64,000 bases of DNA from Azospirillum oryzae (GTDB lineage Bacteria; Pseudomonadota; Alphaproteobacteria; Azospirillales; Azospirillaceae). Within the stretch, counting starts at the first letter, position 1, and every line of letters starts with the position of its first letter. This document shows positions 1 to 10,034 of this stretch, one piece after another. The notes below the pieces were generated by a model. That model was not told the origin of the DNA, did no database searches, and saw nothing but the letters and a program-made list of their open reading frames with translations. The translations under genes were made by a program, and so were the position numbers. The stretch covers positions 346,770-410,769 of the forward strand of contig NZ_VTTM01000004.1 in NCBI RefSeq assembly GCF_008364795.1. Reading direction: 5' to 3'.

Positions 1-142
1 GATAGAGCGGCACCGCCCGGCGGACCCCGCCCAGCGCATAGAGCCGTGCCGTCGCCGCCAGCCCGCGGAAGAACAGGACGCCGAGTACCAGACCGGCCAG
101 AGCCCCGGCGACGATGGGAAGGAGGTAAGGCGCGGTCGTCAT
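1..142 (-). CDS. atpR: N-ATPase membrane subunit AtpR, partial
   Basis: This is the 5' part of a leftward gene whose 3' end lies beyond the window. The 47 visible codons start with ATG one base after the atpQ stop and encode a short polar start (MTTAPYL) followed by a hydrophobic helix rich in Leu, Val, Gly and Ala (about residues 6-27). In N-type ATP synthase operons the order is atpD-C-Q-R-B-E-F-A-G, and AtpR is a small membrane protein thought to help assemble the c-ring. Position and hydropathy fit AtpR; identity rests mainly on the operon order because little sequence is visible. Confidence 0.75.
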   Translation of the reverse strand, partial: MTTAPYLLPIVAGALAGLVLGVLFFRGLAATARLYALGGVRRAVPLY

Positions 143-143
143 G

Positions 144-418
144 TCAGCGTTCCTGTTCGATGCGGTTCCAGGCGAGCCATCCGCCGAGCACCACGCCCGC
201 GAACAGCAGTGCCGCCGTCCAGAAAATGCCGCCGCCGGCCCGCTCGTCGAGCCAGCGCCCGGCGAACAGGCCGGCCAGCGTCGGCACGATCACCAGCCAG
301 CCCAGTGCCCCGATCAGGGCGAGGTTGCGGCCTATCGGCCGTTCGCCCTCGCGCAGCCAGTGCTCCCGCCGTTCGCGGTGGCGGCGGACGCTATCGGGTA
401 GCGGGTCCTGCTCGTCGG

Positions 419-422
<4 letters not shown>
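144..422 (-). CDS. atpQ: N-ATPase membrane subunit AtpQ (AtpI/AtpZ-like)
   Basis: A 92-residue protein with a charged N-terminal third (many Arg, Glu and Asp, about residues 1-32) and two membrane helices, about residues 35-56 and 66-86. This is the two-helix layout of the AtpQ/AtpZ family that accompanies N-type ATP synthases and probably assists assembly or ion handling in the inner membrane. Its ATG overlaps the atpC stop by four bases (ATGA), implying translational coupling, and atpR follows after one base. The chosen start is the one in the overlap; longer readings upstream run antisense to nothing useful and only repeat the atpC region. Confidence 0.85.
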
Positions 423-2580
<2,158 letters not shown>

Positions 2581-2593
2581 TCAAACCCTGCCC

Positions 2594-3475
2594 CTATGGA
2601 ATCGCTCTGACGGGGGCTTGGCCGGCGGGAAGGCCGTCGGCCCGGATGGTGATGGCGACGCGGCGGTTGCGGGCCAGAGATGCCGGATCGCTGCCGGCGG
2701 ACAGCGGCCGGGTGTCGGCGAAGCCCACCGCCGACAAACGATCCGGCGGCAGCCCCAGCTCGATCAGCCGGCGGACCACGCTGGCCGCCCGGCCGCCCGA
2801 CAGTTCCCAGTTGGAGGGGAAGCGGCGGTTGCCGATCGGCGTGGAGTCGCTGTGCCCCTCCACCACCACCTCGCCGCGGGTCGCCGCCAGCATCGGGGCC
2901 AGCCGGCGCAGCAGCCCGTCGCCGCCCGGCGTCAGGTCGGCCTGTCCGGGGGCGAAGAGGATGCCGTCGCCGATGACGATGCCGACCCGGTTCTGCCGCA
3001 CATCGACCGCCACGCTGGGTGGCACGCCCAGCTTCGCCAGAGCTTCGCGCCACCGAGCCGCCACCAGATCGGGGGCGGTCACCGCCACCTCGTCGTCGTC
3101 CAGGCGCGGGCGCGGGTCGGGCGGTCGGGTCGGCTCTGGCGGAGCGGGCTGGGGAACCATTGCCGGTTCCGCTTCGTCGAACAGGGGCGGGAGCGTCGCG
3201 GTCGTGTGGAGCGCGACGGCGGGCGTTTCCGGCTGCGGTGTGGTGGGCAACTGGTCCTTCAGCGTGGTGATCGCCAGCAGCATGACGAACACCGACAGCA
3301 GCAGCGTGACGAGGTCGGAGTAGCTGAGAAGCCAGATCTCCTGGTCGTCGTCCGCCGCCGCGGGCAGCAGGCCGCCGTTCGTTCCGAAATTGGTCGCCCA
3401 GGTGGGGGTGGCGAGGTCCTGCGCGTCGTCAGGCGCCAGATCCCGGTCCCGCACCCCGTCGTCAGGAGGTGCCAT
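2594..3475 (-). CDS. motB: MotB-like stator protein with OmpA domain
   Basis: A 293-residue protein with one N-terminal membrane helix (about residues 47-70) containing SYSDLVTLLL; the Asp at about residue 54 corresponds to the proton-binding Asp of MotB. A proline/acid-rich linker (about 85-125) follows. The C-terminal OmpA/MotB peptidoglycan-binding domain has the motifs VEGHSDSTPIGN and NWELSGGRAASV, and ends NRRVAITI. It anchors the stator to the cell wall and forms the ion channel with MotA. motA lies immediately upstream and overlaps it by 14 bases. No flagellar genes are nearby, so this may be an accessory stator. Start is the ATG in the overlap. Confidence 0.9.
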   Translation of the reverse strand: MAPPDDGVRDRDLAPDDAQDLATPTWATNFGTNGGLLPAAADDDQEIWLLSYSDLVTLLLSVFVMLLAITTLKDQLPTTPQPETPAVALHTTATLPPLFDEAEPAMVPQPAPPEPTRPPDPRPRLDDDEVAVTAPDLVAARWREALAKLGVPPSVAVDVRQNRVGIVIGDGILFAPGQADLTPGGDGLLRRLAPMLAATRGEVVVEGHSDSTPIGNRRFPSNWELSGGRAASVVRRLIELGLPPDRLSAVGFADTRPLSAGSDPASLARNRRVAITIRADGLPAGQAPVRAIP

Positions 3476-4313
3476 GGAGTTCGTCCCCGCGCTCGCGCAC
3501 GAACTCGGCGAGCGCTTCGGCGATGACCGTCGGCGAGCGACCGAGCCGTACCAGGATGATGCCTTCCAGCAGCACGTTCAGCATTGCCACGCGCCGCGCC
3601 GTGCGCTGTTCCAGCTTGATGGCGATCGGCTTGAACACGAGGTTGGCCAGCACCACGCCGTACAGCGTCGCCACCAGCGCCACCGACATGTGCTCGCCCA
3701 CCTGCGAGATCGTCGCGGTGCCGAGCTGCGCCATCATGCCGATCAGCCCGACCAGCGTCGCCAGCAGCCCGAAGGCGGGCGCCAGTCCGGCCAGGGTGCG
3801 GTACAGGCGTGACTGCACCGATTCCCGCTCGATCAGTTTCTGGATGCGCCAGTTCATCACATGGAGGATGTCGTTGACCGGCGTGCCGTCGGCGATCAGC
3901 TGCAACCCCAGCCGCAGGAAGGGGCTGCCGGCCCTGGTTCCCTGTTCCTCCGCCCGCTGGATCTGGCCGCGCTGATACAGGCGGGCGAAGGCCACCAGCT
4001 CCGCGATGTCGGGGGCTATGGACTCGTCGTCACGGAAGATCGCGCGGAGCGAGGCCAGGGCGGTGCGCAGTTCGCTGGCCCGGAAGGCCATCAAGGCGGC
4101 GACGGCGATGCCGCCGGCGATGATGACCGCGCCGGTCGGGTTCCACAGCGCCTCCATCCCATGGCCGATGCCGATGTAGGACAGCAGCCCGAAGGCCCCG
4201 ACAAGTCCGAAAACGGTGGCGTTCAGCAGGCGTGGAGAGCGGGAGGCCGCCGGGGCGGGAGACGGTCTGGCGGGCGATTGGGGCGGTGCTTGAGTTGGCG
4301 TTTGGACGGACAT
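3462..4313 (-). CDS. motA: MotA/TolQ/ExbB-family stator channel protein
   Basis: A 283-residue membrane protein with four predicted helices: about residues 31-52, 62-78, 168-192 and 207-228. The large cytoplasmic loop between helices 2 and 3 and the LAGLAPAFGLLATLVGLIGMM stretch followed by VALVATLYGVVLANLVFKP are typical of MotA. The first 28 residues are Pro/Ser/Thr-rich. It forms the proton channel of a flagellar-type stator with the overlapping motB downstream. The upstream gap (4314-4408) contains an AT-rich patch around 4330-4355 that is the likely promoter for the motAB pair. Confidence 0.9.
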   Translation of the reverse strand: MSVQTPTQAPPQSPARPSPAPAASRSPRLLNATVFGLVGAFGLLSYIGIGHGMEALWNPTGAVIIAGGIAVAALMAFRASELRTALASLRAIFRDDESIAPDIAELVAFARLYQRGQIQRAEEQGTRAGSPFLRLGLQLIADGTPVNDILHVMNWRIQKLIERESVQSRLYRTLAGLAPAFGLLATLVGLIGMMAQLGTATISQVGEHMSVALVATLYGVVLANLVFKPIAIKLEQRTARRVAMLNVLLEGIILVRLGRSPTVIAEALAEFVRERGDELHGTS

Positions 4314-4408
4314 CCGACGCCTTCGTTGTTCGTTAGCATTTTAACTATTAGGAACCCGTAATGACCGGCTGTCAATCGCGGGGCGCGGATGCCTGCGCCG
4401 TGCGGCCG

Positions 4409-5656
4409 TCAGCCGCGGCCCAACAGCCGGCCGAGCAGGCCGGGGCGGGACGAGGGGGTCGGCTCCACCATTTCCACCAGGGACGGGGTGGCTTCTTCCG
4501 GTTCCTCCGCTTCGTCGGCGACGGGGCGGGGCTGGGTCTCGGTCAGGCGACGGGGAGCGGCGGCTGCGGCATCGGCGGCGCGGCCCTGGAACAGGGTGAC
4601 CCCGGCGGCGCGCCCGGTGTCGAGCGCGATGGGCTCTTCGCAGCGCCACAGCACCAGCCGCCCGGCGCCGAAGCGGGCGACCGCGGCGGAGAGCTTGTCG
4701 GCGGCGCCGGCGGCTCCGTGGATCCATTGCGTCTTGATGAGGACCGGTTCCAGCCCGGCCAAATCGAGACTGTCGAGCGCCGCCAGCGGCACATGGTCCA
4801 GCGCCACCGCGAATCCGGCATCGCTGAGCCGTCCCGCCGCCGCAACCACCTGGGATGGGGCAAGGGTAAGTTCCCAGCAGGGAAGCTCGGCGGTGATCCG
4901 CCCGCGCATCTCCGTCGGAATGGCGCGTGCCAACTCCTCGAAGTCGTCGTCCAGAACCGTCGCCGTGTGCAGATCGACGGTGAAGGGGCGGGGATCGTGG
5001 GCACGGTCGCGGGCGATATGGCGCAACAACCCGCGGTCGAGCCGCACCGCCACCTCGTGCCGCAGCCAGGAATCGCGCCGAAGGGACAGGGAGAGGCGGG
5101 ATTCCAGCTCCTCCAGCGACACCGCCAGTTCGGTGACGACCACGGTGGGACGGTGGTCGGCGAAGGACCACACCGGCTGTTCGCGAACGATGCTGTCGAC
5201 ATCGGCGCCGTGCAGCACCCGCTCCACCTCCAGCAGATGGGCGAGCGCCGCGGTGGGCGCGCGTTCCGCCGCCTCGCGCAGGGCGGCGGTGGCATCATTG
5301 GGGAACAGGTCGGCGAACAGCCGCTCCGCCTCCGTCGCCACGTCGTAGCGGGCGGCGTGGAGCGTGCCGAAGCCGTGGGACAGCAGCATGTGGCCCAACG
5401 CCTTCGCCCCTGCGTCGAGCAACGGGCCGGCATCGGCCGGCGCCAGGATCAGCAGGCGGGGGCCGGCCAGCCGGAACACCTCGCGCGGCTGGCTGCCCAA
5501 CCAGCTTTGCAGATAATGGTCGAGCGTCATGGCGAAGCGGGGATCGCCGCCATGCTCGATCCCACGCAGGTCGGCCAGCAGGGCCGCCAGCGGTTCCGGC
5601 GCCGCCCGCAGGGCTTGCAGGCGTGCCAGAACCGTATGACCTGCCGCGTCCGCCAT
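4409..5656 (-). CDS. Uncharacterised protein with degenerate EAL-like C-terminal domain
   Basis: A 415-residue soluble protein with no membrane segment. The C-terminal half keeps the outline of an EAL domain, but the catalytic motifs are altered: VALDHVPLAAL stands where DDFG...L is expected, VLIKTQ where KID is expected, WRCEEP where A-E-V/G-V-E-T is expected, and LFQGRA resembles the final QGY.F. It is therefore unlikely to hydrolyse c-di-GMP and might be a binding or scaffold protein. The N-terminal half (about 1-200) is helical and unrecognised. It lies directly upstream of motAB in the same direction, so a role in motility control is a reasonable guess. The start has a GGGGAG ribosome site. 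Confidence 0.6.
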   Translation of the reverse strand: MADAAGHTVLARLQALRAAPEPLAALLADLRGIEHGGDPRFAMTLDHYLQSWLGSQPREVFRLAGPRLLILAPADAGPLLDAGAKALGHMLLSHGFGTLHAARYDVATEAERLFADLFPNDATAALREAAERAPTAALAHLLEVERVLHGADVDSIVREQPVWSFADHRPTVVVTELAVSLEELESRLSLSLRRDSWLRHEVAVRLDRGLLRHIARDRAHDPRPFTVDLHTATVLDDDFEELARAIPTEMRGRITAELPCWELTLAPSQVVAAAGRLSDAGFAVALDHVPLAALDSLDLAGLEPVLIKTQWIHGAAGAADKLSAAVARFGAGRLVLWRCEEPIALDTGRAAGVTLFQGRAADAAAAAPRRLTETQPRPVADEAEEPEEATPSLVEMVEPTPSSRPGLLGRLLGRG

Positions 5657-5754
5657 CGCTCCCCTCGATTTTCCGTTCGCTACCGGAGTGTCGCGCCGGG
5701 AAATGCTGCTCGCAAGGGGCGATGACGCCGCGGAGGTCGAGACTCAGTCGTCGA

Positions 5755-7251
5755 TCAACCCATGATCTCGAACTTGATGCCCTGGGCCAGCGGCAGCGCG
5801 GAGGAGTAGTTCACCGTCGCGGTCTGGCGGCGCATGTAGGCCTTCCACGAATCCGACCCGGATTCGCGGCCACCGCCGGTCTCCTTCTCGCCGCCGAAGG
5901 CGCCGCCGATTTCCGCACCGCTGGGGCCGATGTTGACGTTGGCGATGCCGCAGTCGGACCCGGCGGCCGACAGGAAGCGCTCCGTCTCACGGATGTCGGT
6001 GGAGAAGATGCAGGAGGACAGGCCCTGCGGCACCGCGTTCTGAAGCGCGATGGCCTCGTCCAGCGTGTCGTAGGTCAGGACATAGAGGATCGGCGCGAAG
6101 GTTTCGTGCCGAACCACCTCGGTCTGGGCCGGCATCTCGACGATGGCGGGGGTGACGTAATAGGCGTTGGGGAAGCGGTCGGTCAGCGTGCGCTCGCCGC
6201 CGGTCACCGTGCCGCCCTCGGCCTTCGCGGAGTCCAGCGCGCGCTGCATCGCCTTGAAGGCGTCGGCGTCGACCAGCGGGCCCATCAGCACGCCGGTCTC
6301 CAGCGGGCTGCCGATCGAAACCGAGGCATAGGCCGCCTTCAGGCGCGGCAACAGCTGGTCCTTGACCGAGCGGTGGACGATCAGCCGGCGCAGTGTCGTG
6401 CAGCGCTGGCCGCAGGTGCCGACTGCGGAGAACAGGATGGCGCGCAACGCCATGTCGAGGTCGGCCGACGGGGCGACGATCATGGCGTTGTTGCCGCCCA
6501 GCTCCAGGATGGAGCGGCCGAACCGCTCCGCCACCACCTTGGAAACCTCGCGGCCCATCCGGGTGGAGCCGGTGGCCGAGACGATGGGGAAGCCGGGGTG
6601 GGCGACCAGCGCCTCGCCGATCTCACGGCCGCCCTGGACGACCTGGGACAGGTTGGCCGGCGCGTCGCCGAAGCGGGCGACGGCGCGGTCGAAGATGACC
6701 TGACAGGCGGCGGCGGTCAGCGGGGTCTTTTCCGACGGCTTCCAGACGACCGGGTCGCCGCAGACCAGCGCCAGCGCCGCGTTCCACGACCACACCGCCA
6801 CCGGGAAATTGAAGGCGGAGATGACGAGGCAGGGGCCGGCCGGGTGCCAGGTCTCGCGCATCGAGTGGCCCGGACGCTCCGACGCGATGGTCAGGCCGTA
6901 GAGCTGGCGCGACAGGCCGACGGCGAAGTCGCAGATGTCGATCATCTCCTGCACTTCACCCAGGCCTTCCTGGAAGATCTTGCCGGCTTCGAGCGAAACC
7001 AGACGGCCGAGATCCTCCTTGGCGGCGCGCAGCTCCTCGCCCAGCAGGCGGACCAGCTCGCCGCGGCGCGGGGCCGGCACCGAGCGCCACGCCTCGAACG
7101 CGCGGGCGGCGTTGGCGACGATGTCCGACACCTGCGACGGCGCGGTCTCCGCCACCGTGGCGAGCGTGGCGCCGTCCACCGGCGACCGGGCGGTGAGACC
7201 GGCTTCGCTGGAGGTCAGGCCGAAACGGGAGAGGATGTCGCTGTGCTGCAC
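5755..7251 (-). CDS. amaB: ALDH7-family aldehyde dehydrogenase (L-aminoadipate-semialdehyde / piperideine-6-carboxylate type)
   Basis: A 498-residue NAD-dependent aldehyde dehydrogenase. The ELGGNNAMIV motif (general-base Glu) and GTCGQRCTT (catalytic Cys) are the antiquitin/ALDH7 signature, which differs from ordinary ALDHs (ELGGK/GQ.C). Other family motifs are SAFNFPVAVWSWN and TGSTRMGREVSK. Known relatives oxidise alpha-aminoadipate semialdehyde in lysine breakdown. A GTG start at 7251 is chosen because AGGAG lies eight bases upstream; a TTG 21 bases further upstream is possible but lacks such a site. The TPP-dependent enzyme lies just upstream in the same direction. Substrate assignment is by family only. 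Confidence 0.85.
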   Translation of the reverse strand: MQHSDILSRFGLTSSEAGLTARSPVDGATLATVAETAPSQVSDIVANAARAFEAWRSVPAPRRGELVRLLGEELRAAKEDLGRLVSLEAGKIFQEGLGEVQEMIDICDFAVGLSRQLYGLTIASERPGHSMRETWHPAGPCLVISAFNFPVAVWSWNAALALVCGDPVVWKPSEKTPLTAAACQVIFDRAVARFGDAPANLSQVVQGGREIGEALVAHPGFPIVSATGSTRMGREVSKVVAERFGRSILELGGNNAMIVAPSADLDMALRAILFSAVGTCGQRCTTLRRLIVHRSVKDQLLPRLKAAYASVSIGSPLETGVLMGPLVDADAFKAMQRALDSAKAEGGTVTGGERTLTDRFPNAYYVTPAIVEMPAQTEVVRHETFAPILYVLTYDTLDEAIALQNAVPQGLSSCIFSTDIRETERFLSAAGSDCGIANVNIGPSGAEIGGAFGGEKETGGGRESGSDSWKAYMRRQTATVNYSSALPLAQGIKFEIMG

Positions 7252-7293
7252 CGGGGTGGCTCCTTGGGTCAAAAAGCGAGGCGTATGATGCGG

Positions 7294-7316
7294 CCCTTTC
7301 CCGTCCCGGGAGAGGG
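7294..7316. repeat. GC-rich intergenic palindrome
   Basis: CCCTTTCCC and GGGAGAGGG, pairing eight of nine bases with a five-base spacer, lie in the short gap between the TPP-enzyme gene and the ALDH7 gene. The composition matches the palindrome at 2412-2436. It may act as an intercistronic hairpin. Confidence 0.45.
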
Positions 7317-7330
7317 CTAGATTCCTTAAA

Positions 7331-9013
7331 TCACTTTCCCATCGCCGCCGCGCGGATCTCGGAGAGTGTCCGGGACGGGGTCAGGGCTTCGGGGTCGAGC
7401 TTGATGTGGATGATCGCAGGCAGGCCCGACGCGCGGGCGCGTTCGAAGGCCGGGGCGAACTGGTCGGTGGTCTCCACCGTCTCGCCATGGCCGCCATAGG
7501 CGCGGGCAAAGGCGGCGAAGTCGGGATTTTGCAGCCGGGTGCCGGACACGCGGCCGGGATATTCGCGCTCCTGATGCATGCGGATGGTGCCATACATGCC
7601 GTTGTCGACGACCAGCACGATCACGGCGGCCCCCTCCTGAACGGCGGTGCCGAACTCCAGCCCCGTCATCTGGAAGCAGCCGTCGCCGGCGAAGCACAGC
7701 ACGTCGCGGGTGCGGTGCTGCAGCTTGGCGGCGATGGCGGCGGGCAGGCCGTAGCCCATGGACCCGCAGACCGGCGCCGCCTGGGTGCCGAAGCGGCGGA
7801 AGCGGTGGAAGCGGTGAATCCAGGTGGCGTAGTTGCCCGCGCCGTTGGTGAAGATGGCGTCATGCTCCAGCCGTTCGTCCAGCCAGGCCATGATGCGGCC
7901 CATCTGCACGTCGCCGGGAATGGTGTCGGGCGGGGTGCTCCAGGCTTCATAGACGGCGTGCGCGGCCTCGGCGCGGGCTTTCCATTCAGGCTTCGCGGTC
8001 AGGCTCAGTTCCGCAACGGCGTCGAGGAAGCCGGCCGGGGTGGCGACCATGCCCAGCGAGGGGCGATAGACGCGGCCGATCTCTTCGGCGCCCGGGTGGA
8101 TGTGCACCACCGACTTGCCCCCGGTTTTTTGGGGATCGGGGATGCCCAGCAGGTCGTAGCTCTGCGACGGCACTTCGGAGAAGCGGTCGCCCAGGAGGAT
8201 CAGCAGGTCGCTGTCCCTGACCAGCGCCGTCAGCTTCGGGTTGATGCCCAGCCCGATGTCGCCGGCATAGAGCGGGTGGCAGTGGTCGAACAGCATCTGG
8301 CGGCGGAAGGTGACCGCCACCGGCAGCGACAGCTTTTCGGCAAAGCCTTGCAGCGCCGCGACCGACTCCGCCGTCCAGCGGGAACCGCCGACGACCAGAA
8401 GCGGCCGTTCCGCCTTGGCGAGCAGGGCGCCGAAGGACGCCAGCTGCGCCGGCGTGGGGGCGCACTCCACCGGCTCGGCCCACGGGGCGATGGCGGCGTC
8501 GGCGTCCGGGGCGGCAGTCTCGGTCAGCGTGTCTTCCGGCAGGGCCAGCACCACCGGACCGGGACGGCCGGCCATCGCGGTGTGGAAGGCGCGGGAGATC
8601 ATCTCCGGCACGCGGTCGGCGCTGTCGATTTCGGCGACCCATTTGCACATGCCGCCGAACAGCTTGCCGTAATCGACCTCCTGGAAGGCGTCGCGACCAC
8701 GCATGCCGCGTTCGATCTGGCCGACCAGCACGACCAGCGGGGTTTCGTCCTGCTGGGCGACATGGATGCCCGACGCGGCATTGGTGGCGCCGGGGCCGCG
8801 GGTGACGAGGCAGACGCCGGGGCGGCCGGTCAGCTTGGCCTGCGCCTCCGCCATCATCGCCGCACCGCCTTCGTGACGGGCGACGACCATTTCGATCGGG
8901 CTGTCGTGCAGGGCGTCCAGCACGGCGAGATAGCTCTCGCCCGGCACGCCGAACACCCGCCGCACGCCTTGCGCCTCCAGCGCTTCGACGATCAACTGAC
9001 CACCGGTCTTCAT
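7331..9013 (-). CDS. Acetolactate-synthase-like thiamine-diphosphate enzyme
   Basis: A 560-residue three-domain TPP enzyme. The N-terminal pyrimidine-binding domain contains VVARHEGGAAMMAEA with the TPP-activating Glu and GPGATNAASGI. A central Rossmann-like domain follows. The C-terminal TPP-binding motif is GDGCFQMTG...VVDNGMYG. It resembles the large subunit of acetolactate synthase, but no ilvN regulatory subunit is adjacent, so it is probably a catabolic or specialised ThDP enzyme rather than the biosynthetic IlvB. The start at 9013 fits the family (MKTGGQLIVEALEAQGV). It is divergent from a LysR gene 114 bases away, which probably controls it, and precedes the ALDH7 gene. Confidence 0.82.
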   Translation of the reverse strand: MKTGGQLIVEALEAQGVRRVFGVPGESYLAVLDALHDSPIEMVVARHEGGAAMMAEAQAKLTGRPGVCLVTRGPGATNAASGIHVAQQDETPLVVLVGQIERGMRGRDAFQEVDYGKLFGGMCKWVAEIDSADRVPEMISRAFHTAMAGRPGPVVLALPEDTLTETAAPDADAAIAPWAEPVECAPTPAQLASFGALLAKAERPLLVVGGSRWTAESVAALQGFAEKLSLPVAVTFRRQMLFDHCHPLYAGDIGLGINPKLTALVRDSDLLILLGDRFSEVPSQSYDLLGIPDPQKTGGKSVVHIHPGAEEIGRVYRPSLGMVATPAGFLDAVAELSLTAKPEWKARAEAAHAVYEAWSTPPDTIPGDVQMGRIMAWLDERLEHDAIFTNGAGNYATWIHRFHRFRRFGTQAAPVCGSMGYGLPAAIAAKLQHRTRDVLCFAGDGCFQMTGLEFGTAVQEGAAVIVLVVDNGMYGTIRMHQEREYPGRVSGTRLQNPDFAAFARAYGGHGETVETTDQFAPAFERARASGLPAIIHIKLDPEALTPSRTLSEIRAAAMGK

Positions 9014-9127
9014 CGCGATGCCGCCCCGCCTGTTCAGGATCTCCAGGATAGCGAGCGTGCCGTGCCGTGCGCCAGGGCGCAAACGACTTTCTTTCCACAG
9101 GTCATGAGCTTTGGTAATGAAGAGGTC

Positions 9128-10033
9128 ATGGATCTGCAGCGCCGCCTCCTCCCCTCCATGAGCATGCTGACCGCCTTCGAGGCGGCCGCCCGCACCGGCA
9201 GCTTCACCGCCGCGGCGGCCGAACTGTCGCTGACCCAAGGGGCGGTCAGCCGGCAGATCAAGGCGTTGGAGGACCAGATCGGCACGCCGCTGTTCACCCG
9301 CAAAGGGCAACGGGTGACACTGACCCCGACCGGGGCGCTCTATGCCGATCCGATCCGCGATGCCCTGCGCCAGATCGCGGCTGCGACCGTGCGGACCATC
9401 GCCGCGCCCAAGGGCGGCGTGCTGAACCTCGCCATCCTGCCGACCTTCGGGACGCGCTGGCTGGTGCCGCGGCTGCCGGCCTTCCAGGCGGCGCACCCGC
9501 AGGTGACGATCCACTTCACCACCAAGCTGGCGCCCTTCGATTTCCGCCTGCACGACCTGGACGCAGCCATCCATTACGGCTTCGGCGACTGGCCCGACGC
9601 CGTCTGCGACCATCTGCTGGACGAGGAGGTGCTGCCGGTCTGTTCGCCAGCCTTCCTCAAGGCGCATCCGGTGGCGGAACCTGCCGACCTGCTGTCCCTG
9701 CCGCTGCTGCACACCAGCACCCGCGCGGATGCCTGGAACGAGTGGCTGACGGCCCAGGGGCTGCCGCCGCGCCCCGGCGCCGGCATGGTGTTCGAACAGT
9801 TCGCCACCACCGCCCAGGCGGCGGAAGCCGGGCTTGGCGTCGCCCTGCTGCCTACCCTGCTGGTCCGCGCCGAATTGGACGATGGCACCCTGGTCCCGGC
9901 CATCGACCGCCCGCACCGCAGCGCGCGCGCTTATTACCTCGTCCACCCCCGCGGCAAGGCCAACCACCCGCCCTTCGCCGCCTTCCGCCAATGGCTGCTG
10001 GCGGAGGCGCGGGGGGAGCAGTCCCCCGCGTAG
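9128..10033 (+). CDS. LysR-family regulator, GcvA-like
   Basis: A 301-residue LysR regulator. The N-terminal winged helix-turn-helix has FEAAARTGSFTAAAAELSLTQGAVSRQIKALE (about residues 15-46; quoted here only as the standard LysR HTH region), followed by the effector-binding domain with the GcvA-type stretch LPTFGTRWLVPRLPAF. The ATG at 9128 is preferred because GAAGAGG lies four to ten bases upstream; an in-frame ATG at 9104 lacks a ribosome site. It is divergent from the TPP enzyme at 9013, the usual arrangement for a LysR gene and its target. It ends one base before the convergent ABC transporter gene. Confidence 0.9.
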   Translation: MDLQRRLLPSMSMLTAFEAAARTGSFTAAAAELSLTQGAVSRQIKALEDQIGTPLFTRKGQRVTLTPTGALYADPIRDALRQIAAATVRTIAAPKGGVLNLAILPTFGTRWLVPRLPAFQAAHPQVTIHFTTKLAPFDFRLHDLDAAIHYGFGDWPDAVCDHLLDEEVLPVCSPAFLKAHPVAEPADLLSLPLLHTSTRADAWNEWLTAQGLPPRPGAGMVFEQFATTAQAAEAGLGVALLPTLLVRAELDDGTLVPAIDRPHRSARAYYLVHPRGKANHPPFAAFRQWLLAEARGEQSPA

Positions 10034-10034
10034 T

